12,717 nucleotides of DNA. It comes from Acidimicrobiia bacterium (GTDB lineage: Bacteria; Actinomycetota; Acidimicrobiia; Spongiisociales; SHLN01). Each line of letters starts with the position of its first letter. Positions within the stretch are counted from its first letter, which is position 1. The notes under the pieces were generated by a model that did not search any database, was not told where the DNA came from, and saw only the letters and a program-made list of their open reading frames with translations. This document shows, piece by piece, positions 6,497-12,717 of this stretch. Location: positions 1 to 12,717 of the forward strand of contig SHLN01000050.1 of NCBI GenBank assembly GCA_004283105.1, written 5' to 3'. Both the position numbers and the translations under genes were made by a program.

Positions 6497-7537
6497 CTAG
6501 CGGTACCGGGTGGGGATCGTCCGGGCCGTAGCCTCCCAGCTCAGAGCTCGATCAGGATCGCGTGGCTGGCGCACATGGGCCTCACGGTGCTGACGCACCT
6601 CCGTCTCCTCAACGATCCCGCCGTTGACAACCTTGAGCACGACCGGATCAACCACCTTCAGGTCGCGGTCGACTTCTCCGTCGGTCAGGCGACCGAGCCG
6701 GGCAAACATCCGGCGACTCCGCCACGGCTCTTCCACCATCTCCTCGAGCAGAGGGCCGGTGCCCGGATAGAGGACCTCCATCGTCCGGACGAGCCCCCGC
6801 ACAGCCCCGGCCTGCCAGCGGCGAGCATCAACACTTCCCAGGGAACGGCACACCGAGTCCGGGTGCAGTTCGACGAGGTGGGACCGCCGACCGCCACCTT
6901 CGTAGATGTGGGAGCCGAGCTTCTCGGCCCCAACATTGGTGTGCCCGACCACCACGATGACGTCGCGACGGGCGTCGAGCGAGGAGTCGGTTCCCCAGCC
7001 GAGCACGAGGACGTCCACGAGCGCTAGTCCGGTCTCGGCAAGAGACAACCGCTGCGCTTCCAGGTATGGATCACACGCTCCTGGAACCTCGCCGACGGCA
7101 CTGGCCGTGATCGATGGGAGCGGGGCGGCAAACCGATCCTGGACGAGGGTCCACGGCTGGCCGGTCCCATCCTTTGCGACGATCCACAACACCATCTCAA
7201 CGTTCTGGCCCGGGCGGTAGCGGGCCGCCAACCGTTCGGTTATTTCACGGGGACGGCGATCAATCACCTCACTGACCGATCGATAGACGAACCGCTCCCC
7301 ACCAAACACCCATCCATCACCAGCCGGAGCCGGGGCCTCGCTAGAGGAATCGAGACGGTGTTTGGCGTAGGCGACGGCGACAAGGACACCACCAGCTGCC
7401 ACGACCGATGCCCGCCAGTTCCACAGCCCGACCAGGCTGAGCGCGGCAGCGGCGCCGGCGACGGCGAGGGCAGTCCGGGACTGAACCCGGCGAACCCCCC
7501 ATAGCTTGAACCCCGTCAGAAGGTTGTCCCTCAACAT
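6497..7537 (-). CDS. Unrecognised membrane-anchored protein, paralogue of the 8208-9164 product
   Basis: 346 residues; I do not recognise the family. Two hydrophobic segments (about 22-38 and 42-58) form an N-terminal membrane hairpin. The remaining roughly 285 residues are soluble, probably cytoplasmic. Clear blocks align with the 318-aa protein upstream: RPREITERLAARY (95-107), VEMVLWIVAKDGTGQPWTLV (113-132), ALVDVLVLGWG (172-182), DVIVVVGHTNVGAEKL (192-207), and RRMFARLGRLTDGEVDRDL (275-293). After the shared region it has an extra tail of about 50 residues ending in a basic, Arg-rich stretch. The start ATG is well supported by GGAGGGAG (7544-7551) six bases upstream. The gene follows a 230-bp structured intergenic region, so it may have its own promoter. 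Paralogy is seen directly by eye alignment; no function is inferred. Confidence 0.8.
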   Translation of the reverse strand: MLRDNLLTGFKLWGVRRVQSRTALAVAGAAAALSLVGLWNWRASVVAAGGVLVAVAYAKHRLDSSSEAPAPAGDGWVFGGERFVYRSVSEVIDRRPREITERLAARYRPGQNVEMVLWIVAKDGTGQPWTLVQDRFAAPLPSITASAVGEVPGACDPYLEAQRLSLAETGLALVDVLVLGWGTDSSLDARRDVIVVVGHTNVGAEKLGSHIYEGGGRRSHLVELHPDSVCRSLGSVDARRWQAGAVRGLVRTMEVLYPGTGPLLEEMVEEPWRSRRMFARLGRLTDGEVDRDLKVVDPVVLKVVNGGIVEETEVRQHREAHVRQPRDPDRALSWEATARTIPTRYR

Positions 7538-7575
7538 GCGGTGCTCCCTCCAGTCTGGCTCCCCGTCCTAGCCGG

Positions 7576-7594
7576 AGGTCACGCACCGTGACCT
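7576..7594. promoter_or_regulatory. Operator-like perfect palindrome, AGGTCACG-CAC-CGTGACCT
   Basis: Two perfect 8-bp half sites are separated by three bases. The site ends 39 bp upstream of the start codon of the 346-aa gene and lies ahead of its ribosome binding site. Symmetry, size and position suit a dimeric repressor or activator operator. It could instead form an RNA hairpin in the leader. No regulator gene is adjacent, so the binding protein is unknown. Confidence 0.45.
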
Positions 7595-7646
7595 TCTACT
7601 CACAAAGTACTACAGCGGGTGGTCATTCGCCCGCGCAAAGTAACTA

Positions 7647-7679
7647 GACACTCACAACGCCTCCGGCGTTGTGAGTGTC
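7647..7679. repeat. Perfect 15-bp-stem hairpin with 3-nt loop
   Basis: Left arm GACACTCACAACGCC (7647-7661), loop TCC, right arm GGCGTTGTGAGTGTC (7665-7679): 15 of 15 pairs. There is no U-tract on either side in either direction (minus-strand reading continues TAGTTACTTTG), so it is not a canonical Rho-independent terminator. It may still act as a transcript-end or stability structure between the 129-aa and 346-aa genes. It directly abuts the GTYRAC array beginning at 7680, so the two may form one intergenic repeat element. Confidence 0.8.
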
Positions 7680-7768
7680 GTCAACCGTCGACTGTCAACG
7701 GCCAATCCCAGAATTGAAGTAGCCGCTTCGGTTCTGGGCCGTCGACTGTTGACCGTCGACCGTTGACC
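7680..7768. repeat. Inverted arrays of GTYRAC heptads flanking a stem-loop
   Basis: The left array is three 7-bp units, GTCAACC GTCGACT GTCAACG (7680-7700). The right array is four units, GTCGACT GTTGACC GTCGACC GTTGACC (7741-7768). All seven units begin with a GTYRAC hexamer. Bases 7680-7699 pair with 7748-7767 at 18 of 20 positions. Between the arrays, CCCAGAATTGAAG (7707-7719) pairs with CTTCGGTTCTGGG (7726-7738); two of those pairs are G-U if the plus strand is transcribed and A-C mismatches if the minus strand is. The element overlaps by one base the stop codon of the 129-aa gene (7768-7770). Possible identities are a REP/MITE-like intergenic repeat, a terminator-like structure, or a cluster of protein-binding sites. 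Confidence 0.75.
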
Positions 7769-8157
7769 TATATGAGATACAGCAGCTCGTGGCGTTCCTG
7801 ATCGGCGGGGGACGGCCAGGCGAGGCGAAGGCCGGCGAGCGAGAGGGCGGCACCGACAACCGACAACCACCACGGTCCTACCGAGATTGCCAGCGCGAAT
7901 CCGACGAGGCCGGCGGCTTCCATGAAGGCCAGCTTGATGAGCACGGTCGTCGCGTACGTCGTGTCATCACCGGGAGCGATCGGCCGCTGTTTGAGCCATC
8001 CAATGCCCGTCAGGGCAACCAGGCCGATCAATGATGTGAGGGCGCTGCCGAGGACCGGCCACCCACCCGACGTATCGATGACGGCCGCCACGACGACGAG
8101 CACCACCACGAGGGGAATCCAGGCAAGGGCCAACATCCTCAGAATTCTCAGATCCAC
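7768..8157 (-). CDS. Small four-helix membrane protein of unknown function
   Basis: 129 residues, not recognised. Four hydrophobic segments are visible at about 9-27, 33-54, 70-92 and 95-112, with short loops and a charged C-terminal tail (SPADQERHELL, 116-126). An acidic residue, E80, sits inside the third segment (FMEAAGLVGF). This kind of buried acid occurs in ion-translocating subunits such as ATP synthase c, but no real family match is claimed. The start called is GTG at 8157. An ATG at 8136 would shorten the protein by seven residues without losing a membrane helix, and neither start has a strong Shine-Dalgarno. The gene follows the 318-aa gene by 50 bp on the same strand and sits between the two paralogues, which suggests that it works with them. 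Confidence 0.7.
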   Translation of the reverse strand: MDLRILRMLALAWIPLVVVLVVVAAVIDTSGGWPVLGSALTSLIGLVALTGIGWLKQRPIAPGDDTTYATTVLIKLAFMEAAGLVGFALAISVGPWWLSVVGAALSLAGLRLAWPSPADQERHELLYLI

Positions 8158-8207
8158 GGGCTTGAGCGTATCCGCTCAGGAGGGCGGGGGCGTGCTCTCG
8201 ACCCGAC

Positions 8208-9164
8208 CTAGGAGCTGGCCGCCAGCGCCCGCTCGGTTGCCTTCTCAGTTCCTCGCTCGACGCGGGCGAACATGCCCTTCTCATACCAGCGGGGGGCGAC
8301 CTTCTCCTCGAGTGCTGCCCACGCTCCAGGCTCGTAGTGCTCGAGCAGCTCGAGCAATCCGAATACCGCGCCCCCCCGCCAATGAACGGGATGACCCCAG
8401 CCGAGCGACTTGGCGATGCCTTCGAGATCGACCGGGACGAGGTGGGCCATGCGTTCTTCCCGACTCTCGGGGTATTCAAACCCGCTCAGCTTCTCAGCCG
8501 CCACGGACGTTCGGGCGAACACAACCACGGTGTCGCGCGTTCCGACTGGATGGAGTTGCTCCCGTCCCCACCCGAGGATGTCGATGTCGACCAGCGGTAC
8601 ATCCAGTTCTGACTTGGCGAGCCGGTGAGTGGCCCGGAACGGATTCGGCCGCCCGGTCTCGTCGAAGTCGGCAAAGGCGAGCTCACCATCAACCGAGCTC
8701 GTCCAGGCCTTCTTGCCGGCAGGGGGGAGACTCAGCTCTTGAACAATCGTCCAGTCCTGACCCTGCTTGTCGCTTGCAACCAGCCACAATTCGAGACTGA
8801 TTTCGCCCGACTCGAAGCGACCACCCGCCGCTGAGATCGTATCTACGAGCTCCCGGGGAGTCTCGCCGGCCGCGAAGCCGTCGACAGTGAACCCGAGGTC
8901 GGCGCCTGCGAAGGCAAGCGGACCCGGCTCGGCTTGCCACGGGGGAGTCCGGAGGAACAGCCGGGAAGCGATCGCTCGCACCGGTTTGGCCAGGACGATC
9001 CCGACCACGACCAGCGCAACAACACCACCGACGGCGGCCGAAGTAGGACCGCCGTAGAGCCATCCGCCGGCCGCGGCAGCTACCACCAGGACGCTAAAAC
9101 CCAACAGGCGCTTAGCCCTGAGCCGCCGGAACCACCATCCGACTCGCCTGAGTCGATGCCTCAT
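8208..9164 (-). CDS. Unrecognised membrane-anchored protein, paralogue of the 6497-7537 product
   Basis: 318 residues; the family is not recognised. The N-terminus is strongly basic (RHRLRR...RRLRAKR), followed by two hydrophobic segments (about 21-38 and 42-58) and then a soluble domain of about 255 residues. Blocks shared with the 346-aa protein are TPRELVDTISAAG (102-114), ISLELWLVASDKQGQDWTIV (122-141), PLVDIDILGWG (190-200), DTVVVFARTSVAAEKL (211-226), HWRGGAVFGLLELLEHYEPG (261-280), and KGMFARVERGTEKATERAL (296-314). By the positive-inside rule, the soluble domain is probably cytoplasmic. The start ATG is supported by AAGGGAG (9171-9177), six bases upstream. A small inverted repeat (9177-9201) lies immediately before that site. 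No enzyme motif is evident, and I infer no function. Confidence 0.8.
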   Translation of the reverse strand: MRHRLRRVGWWFRRLRAKRLLGFSVLVVAAAAGGWLYGGPTSAAVGGVVALVVVGIVLAKPVRAIASRLFLRTPPWQAEPGPLAFAGADLGFTVDGFAAGETPRELVDTISAAGGRFESGEISLELWLVASDKQGQDWTIVQELSLPPAGKKAWTSSVDGELAFADFDETGRPNPFRATHRLAKSELDVPLVDIDILGWGREQLHPVGTRDTVVVFARTSVAAEKLSGFEYPESREERMAHLVPVDLEGIAKSLGWGHPVHWRGGAVFGLLELLEHYEPGAWAALEEKVAPRWYEKGMFARVERGTEKATERALAASS

Positions 9165-9176
9165 ATTGCACTCCCT

Positions 9177-9201
9177 TACTGTCAGCCCACCACGGACAGT
9201 A
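9177..9201 (-). promoter_or_regulatory. Inverted repeat in the leader, touching the ribosome binding site of the 318-aa gene
   Basis: On the minus strand, TACTGTC (9201-9195) and GACAGTA (9183-9177) form a perfect 7-bp inverted repeat with an 11-nt spacer. The second arm ends at the first base of the AAGGGAG ribosome binding site. It could be an operator or a leader hairpin affecting translation. Seven pairs can arise by chance in a 74-bp gap, so the call is tentative. Confidence 0.3.
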
Positions 9202-9238
9202 GTATCGCTTTTCGCGTTTATCCAGAGGAATCACGCCG

Positions 9239-10027
9239 TCACGGCGCGGTTGCAACGGGAGGAAGCACGATGATCTCACCCGGGTAGATGAGATCCGGAT
9301 TTCGAGAGCGGATGGTGTCCCTATTCGCGTCGATGACACGCACCCAGTAGCGGGCGATCTCATGTTCTCCAAGATCGGATCGTCCAAGCACTGCGACCAG
9401 GTGTCGCTCCGACAGGTTCCAGAGGTGATCGCCTCTCCGAACCGTGACTGAGTGACTCTGTGCGCCATCGACAACCGGGTCGGCTACCGGCGACGTCGGC
9501 TGATCCGACGACGGAGAGTCTGTGTCCTGGATTGGCTCCAGGTGGGGCGGAAGGACGATGTCGGACGGTTCCCCCTCTCCGGGCGTTGGGGTGGTACCAG
9601 GCGGATGAAGGGTTCCCGTGTCGTCAACCTCCACGATCACCGGCGCCGAGCCGGTGCCGCCCACCGCCGGGGTGAACGATCCCGCGACCGCCGACGCCGC
9701 GATCGAAAGGGCAACGGCCCGGCCGACGAGACGTCGAACGGCGGGGAGGGTGAGCGAGCCGACGGCACCCAAAGCACCCGGCCGACCGGACATCGAGGCC
9801 AACAGATAGGAGAGAGTAGAAATGAGCAGCCAGTAGGCCATGGCGAGTGCGATCACCAGCACAACCGCACCAAATGCGTCCTCGAACGCGGCCGTCTCCA
9901 ACCACCCGGAGATATCCGACCACGGTATGGCAAATCCGTCGACCCGCCCGAACGCGTGCAACCCGACGACGAGGCCAACCTCCATCACAACAAGGCCTAT
10001 CAACCGGGTGCGATCGCTCATTCCCAT
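9239..10027 (-). CDS. LysM-domain membrane protein
   Basis: 262 residues from the ATG at 10027; a second in-frame ATG lies two codons on, at 10021. The frame is open further upstream to 10312, but that extension overlaps the 739-aa gene and encodes Pro/Arg-rich, non-family-like sequence, so it is rejected. Hydrophobic segments are at about 8-26, 50-77 and 99-117. A low-complexity Pro/Thr/Ser/Glu linker spans about 125-190. A C-terminal LysM-type domain occupies about 191-257: HSVTVRRGDHLWNLSER, then ARYWVRVIDANRDTI, then NPDLIYPGEIIVLPP. LysM domains bind N-acetylglucosamine-containing glycans such as peptidoglycan, so the C-terminal part should face the wall. The linker and single LysM resemble actinobacterial envelope proteins often found near secretion or SARP/BTAD loci. 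It follows the 739-aa gene by 79 bp on the same strand. Confidence 0.85.
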   Translation of the reverse strand: MGMSDRTRLIGLVVMEVGLVVGLHAFGRVDGFAIPWSDISGWLETAAFEDAFGAVVLVIALAMAYWLLISTLSYLLASMSGRPGALGAVGSLTLPAVRRLVGRAVALSIAASAVAGSFTPAVGGTGSAPVIVEVDDTGTLHPPGTTPTPGEGEPSDIVLPPHLEPIQDTDSPSSDQPTSPVADPVVDGAQSHSVTVRRGDHLWNLSERHLVAVLGRSDLGEHEIARYWVRVIDANRDTIRSRNPDLIYPGEIIVLPPVATAP

Positions 10028-10106
10028 CTTGCGTCCATCTGCATCCCGTTCGGCCAACACCCTGTTGCCAGATCGGATTCCACGCCGTGGTTGGGCCGTG
10101 CGATTC

Positions 10107-12326
10107 TCATGGCCGGGTGAAGGGGAGGTCCGGCCCATTGACGTCAATGGCGGATCCGGAGCTGCGCATCTTCGAGAAGCTATCCGAAACCGTTGCAACG
10201 AGGTCGTAGGTGCCCGGTTCGACGAACGGATCGGAATTCCACCACTCGGTCCAATCGTGCAACCACACGTCGGGATCGATGCAGAAGCCGTGGCTCCCGC
10301 CGGTCGGATCAACCCACCGGCCGTCGGCCACCACCGTCGTCGGAATGCGCTCGAGGTCGAACAACCCGGGTGAGGCGGTGAAAAGCACCTGAGTCACGAA
10401 CTGGAGGTAGTCGCGGCCGTGCTCGATCGACACGACATCGTGGAACCGTCCCTCGAGCGCACCCTTCTCATTGTCGGTCGGGAAGATCCTGTTGAGACCG
10501 AGGGTCGTCGTCGTGCTGCGGGCCACCCCGATCACCTGCTTGAGCAGCGTGGCAGCGGCCACGCCGCTCACGTAGTGGGCCACGAGAAGCGAGCCCGCCA
10601 CAGCAATGGTCGTTCCGACGAGCCACTTGTTCCACTTGTTCGCGGAATCGCGGGACTTGCCCTCCTGCTGGGCAAGGCCACCGGCCACGTCGGCAAACCT
10701 ACCGACCAGCGCGCCGAGTTCGTCGGATCCGGATATGGCCGATTCGACATCCGTCATGTGAGCCTGCGAAAGTGCGGCCACCGAACCGGCCAGGGATTCG
10801 AACAGCTGCATCTGAGCGGCCGGGTCGCGCATGACAACCTCCAGGAACATCACCTTGTCCTTCTCGAAGGCAATCTGTCCGGCCTCGTCGACGGGCCCGT
10901 ACCGAGGGAGTTGAAGACTCTGACTGCGGGCGGTCGAGTCGATCGGGTCGTCGAATCTGCCCGTCTGCTGGTTGTACCAACGCTCAACCGCGAACAGTGG
11001 AATGTGGGCATCAACCATCGTTGCCACCCCCAGCGCCATGTGGGGCTGCAACGTCCCTCCAGCCTGTCCCACGTGGGTGACGACGTCGGCAATCCGGTCC
11101 CGTACCCCTGCCATCGCCGGATCGAGTGCCCCCAGGGCCAGCAACGCCTTCATGGCCGAGAACCCATCGTCGATGTACGGGTCGTCGAACAACCCGGCGA
11201 TCCTCGCAGGGGTGAGGAAGGACACGGGCGCAAAACGCGGGTGTTCGACGATCCGATTGAGGAGCACCGTCCGGGCATCGAACTCGATCGGCGCGTCCGT
11301 CCAGCCGACGTACCGATCGCCGCCGAACTGGAGCTCCGCCTGGTCATAGGCAGCTTGCAAGAAGTCGAACTCGAAGTCCCCTTCGGCAAAGAGGGTCCCC
11401 ACCCTCAGCTCGAACATGAGCTGGCTGTCGTCTGCGCGAATGAGATCGACCGCGAACCTGTCGGGGAGAACGTGGCTGGCCTCGGCCAGGGCTCGAGAGA
11501 ACTCCTCCACGCCCGACTGGTCATCGGCCCGGCGGAAGTGCGCGTCGATCAGCGCCGTCCGGTCGGGCCCGAGTCGGGTGAAGAAGGCTGCCGCCAACCC
11601 GGCGGTCCCCCGGCTGAGCTCGGCGACCGCTACTTCCAGTTGGCGCGGCGCCGGCCTCGTCCATGGCTCGTCGAAGCCGGCAGCCTCCAGATCGCTGACA
11701 AGCACATCTGCGAACACGGCGTCGCGCTCGTCAATCGAGTCGAGGACCGGTGTCGCATAGATGAACTGGCGGATGGCCTCGAGGTCGTAGGACGGTCGAA
11801 GCTGCTCGGCGTCGGCCAGGAGGGCGTCGATCCGAGCACCGTCTCCAGCACCGCGCACGTAGGCCTCAACCGCCAGATCGACGGCTTCGTCCTCGAGCCG
11901 GCCGATGCGTTCGAAGACGGCGACATACTCGGGGGGAAACAAGCGAGGGGACAGTCCGGCCTCCACCGGCGACTCGCCGTTCCTCATGGCCTCCACAACC
12001 TGGCCCACTGCGTGCCGGTAGGTGAGGCGACGGAGTGTCTCCCGATCGGGCTGCCCCCACGTGATCGAGCCGAAGAATTGGGCCATGATGCGCCAGGCCG
12101 GTCCCAACTCGGCATCGGTGACGTACTCGGTGAGGCGATCCGACCAGCTATCGGCGAACGAGGCTACCTCGGCGAGGGGTTCGAGTACCCGGCACTCGTG
12201 GGACACCTGCGCCTGGGTCAGGACCACTGATGCCTGAGCCCGGATGGATCCGAGCTCAATGGCGGTGAACTCCAGCCTGGAGCGGCGCTCACGGACTCCG
12301 GCGGTGTCGATGTAGGCGTAGCTCAT
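10107..12326 (-). CDS. Large helical protein with N-terminal WXG100-like hairpin and one membrane segment (possibly DUF6571-type, secretion-associated)
   Basis: 739 residues from the ATG at 12326. The first ~70 residues (SYAYIDTAGVRERRSRLEF...) look like an ESX/WXG100-type helical hairpin, with a W at 61 but no canonical WXG. A long alpha-helical middle region follows (about 90-560). It includes AAFFTRLGPDRTALIDAHF (246-264), which recalls the LGPE-type repeats of actinobacterial DUF6571 proteins, and a RWYNQQTG stretch (449-456). One strong membrane segment lies at about 569-596, after the KWNKW motif. The last ~140 residues form a soluble domain containing several tryptophans. Start choice: an in-frame start at 12365 would overlap the upstream gene by 38 bp, whereas the ATG at 12326 lies one base after that gene's TGA (TGA-C-ATG), giving tight coupling. 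A role as a component or substrate of a membrane secretion machine is inference from the neighbour and domain layout. Confidence 0.75.
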   Translation of the reverse strand: MSYAYIDTAGVRERRSRLEFTAIELGSIRAQASVVLTQAQVSHECRVLEPLAEVASFADSWSDRLTEYVTDAELGPAWRIMAQFFGSITWGQPDRETLRRLTYRHAVGQVVEAMRNGESPVEAGLSPRLFPPEYVAVFERIGRLEDEAVDLAVEAYVRGAGDGARIDALLADAEQLRPSYDLEAIRQFIYATPVLDSIDERDAVFADVLVSDLEAAGFDEPWTRPAPRQLEVAVAELSRGTAGLAAAFFTRLGPDRTALIDAHFRRADDQSGVEEFSRALAEASHVLPDRFAVDLIRADDSQLMFELRVGTLFAEGDFEFDFLQAAYDQAELQFGGDRYVGWTDAPIEFDARTVLLNRIVEHPRFAPVSFLTPARIAGLFDDPYIDDGFSAMKALLALGALDPAMAGVRDRIADVVTHVGQAGGTLQPHMALGVATMVDAHIPLFAVERWYNQQTGRFDDPIDSTARSQSLQLPRYGPVDEAGQIAFEKDKVMFLEVVMRDPAAQMQLFESLAGSVAALSQAHMTDVESAISGSDELGALVGRFADVAGGLAQQEGKSRDSANKWNKWLVGTTIAVAGSLLVAHYVSGVAAATLLKQVIGVARSTTTTLGLNRIFPTDNEKGALEGRFHDVVSIEHGRDYLQFVTQVLFTASPGLFDLERIPTTVVADGRWVDPTGGSHGFCIDPDVWLHDWTEWWNSDPFVEPGTYDLVATVSDSFSKMRSSGSAIDVNGPDLPFTRP

Positions 12327-12327
12327 G

Positions 12328-12717
12328 TCAGATTCCGGGGACGAGCACCGGAGGGCCGAGGGCACGCAGTTGACCGTCGTCCCTCAGCTCAACCCGGTAC
12401 TGCTGGATGGCCGGATCCCCATACCCTTCTTCCATTCGGCGCAGCACCTGAGCCGCCACATCCACCGACCACCCGCCCTCCCCGGCACGGACATTCACCG
12501 TGGCGAGATTCTGGACGTACAGCCTGCCGGGAGGAAGCCCCGGCATCTCCATGGGCTCGGGTATGAACGGCTCGAGATGGTGTTCGGCGCCCTCCCCGGC
12601 TTGACCGAGATAGACCGAGACAAACAGTTCGGCAAAGCCGGCAACGCCGGCCGGCAACATCGCTGCCTCATTCGGCGGCGGGGCCGCAGTGTCGTTTAGG
12701 GAGCTCAAGCCGGCGAG
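12328..12717 (-). CDS. TcpC-like (conjugative transfer, NTF2-like fold) protein, 5' end off the window
   Basis: The frame is open to the right edge, and the visible 129-130 residues are probably the C-terminal part of a longer protein. A TTG at 12708 could be read as a start, but no ribosome binding site is visible within the few bases left, and family members are longer. The pattern FAELFVSVYLGQAGEGAE.LEPF, then RLYVQNLATVNV, GGWSVDVAAQVL, and a closing YRVELRDDGQLRALGPPVLVPG resembles the C-terminal NTF2-like domain of TcpC proteins. These sit in the inner part of Gram-positive conjugation (VirB8-like) machines. The gene ends one base before the start of the 739-aa gene, implying co-expression. 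If the assignment is right, ATPase and channel genes should lie further right. Family call is from pattern recognition, moderate confidence. Confidence 0.65.
   Translation of the reverse strand, partial: LAGLSSLNDTAAPPPNEAAMLPAGVAGFAELFVSVYLGQAGEGAEHHLEPFIPEPMEMPGLPPGRLYVQNLATVNVRAGEGGWSVDVAAQVLRRMEEGYGDPAIQQYRVELRDDGQLRALGPPVLVPGI

Larger units (their letters stand above)
7538..7767. other. Structured 230-bp intergenic region
   Basis: This region lies between two same-strand genes and contains no plausible coding frame. Three elements occupy it: a perfect 19-bp interrupted palindrome near the downstream gene (7576-7594), a perfect 15-bp-stem hairpin (7647-7679), and paired GTYRAC repeat arrays around a further stem-loop (7680-7768). 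The stretch 7595-7646 shows nothing I can name. The composition around 7597-7613 (CTACTCACAAAGTACTA) is locally AT-richer than the surroundings and could hold the promoter of the 346-aa gene. Confidence 0.7.

Noticed and set aside
7647..7679. Calling the 15-bp hairpin a Rho-independent terminator
   Set aside because: No run of T follows it on either strand; it is reported as a structural repeat instead.
7680..7768. CRISPR-like array
   Set aside because: The units are 7 bp, contiguous and inverted between halves, with no 25-40 bp repeats or spacers.
10028..10312. N-terminal extension of the LysM protein
   Set aside because: It would overlap the 739-aa gene by about 200 bp and encodes Pro/Arg-rich sequence with no family character; the ATG at 10027 is adequate.
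10419..12230. A 603-codon open frame on the plus strand, antisense to the 739-aa gene
   Set aside because: High-GC DNA gives long antisense frames. The encoded sequence is Arg/Gly/Glu/His-rich without domain patterns, while the minus strand encodes a coherent protein coupled to its neighbour.

Overview
The window is dense, high-GC bacterial DNA with short intergenic gaps, GTG and TTG starts alongside ATG, and one tRNA gene. The gene families (a DUF4173 membrane protein, an actinobacterial-style LysM protein, a TcpC-like protein beside a large helical secretion-associated protein) and the leaderless-looking start at 2859 suggest an actinomycete, possibly an uncultured member near the Acidimicrobiia. 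This is inference from gene content; there is no rRNA or marker gene to place it.

Layout. (1) 1-1271, minus strand: an NfeD-family membrane protein cut by the left edge, with a degenerate protease-like domain. (2) 1346-4486, plus strand, divergent from nfeD across a 74-bp gap: a DUF4173 polytopic membrane protein, a single-domain response-regulator-like protein, and a CNNM/HlyC (CorC-type) CBS-domain membrane protein. The last two overlap by 4 bp. (3) 4483-12717, all minus strand. In transcription order (right to left) this holds: the C-terminal part of a TcpC-like protein cut by the right edge, a 739-aa helical protein with one membrane segment, a LysM membrane protein, an unrecognised 318-aa membrane-anchored protein, a small four-helix membrane protein, a structured 230-bp intergenic region, a 346-aa paralogue of the 318-aa protein, tRNA-Pro(CGG), a siderophore-interacting FAD reductase, and a short-chain dehydrogenase. 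The two strands converge on a shared CTAG at 4483-4486.

How the genes may work together. The TcpC-like and 739-aa genes are one base apart and the LysM gene follows 79 bp later, so these three look like one cell-envelope or secretion module. The rest of such a machine (VirB4/TraG-like ATPases) would lie right of the window. The two unknown paralogues flank a small membrane protein and look like a duplicated, undescribed membrane-anchored family. The SIP reductase and the SDR are ordinary flavin and NAD(P)H oxidoreductases.

The least explained parts are the paralogue pair with its small membrane partner, and the intergenic element at 7647-7768. That element is a perfect 15-bp hairpin followed by seven GTYRAC motifs arranged as two 7-bp-period arrays in inverted orientation. 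No CRISPR array, insertion sequence, rRNA or replication origin was seen.
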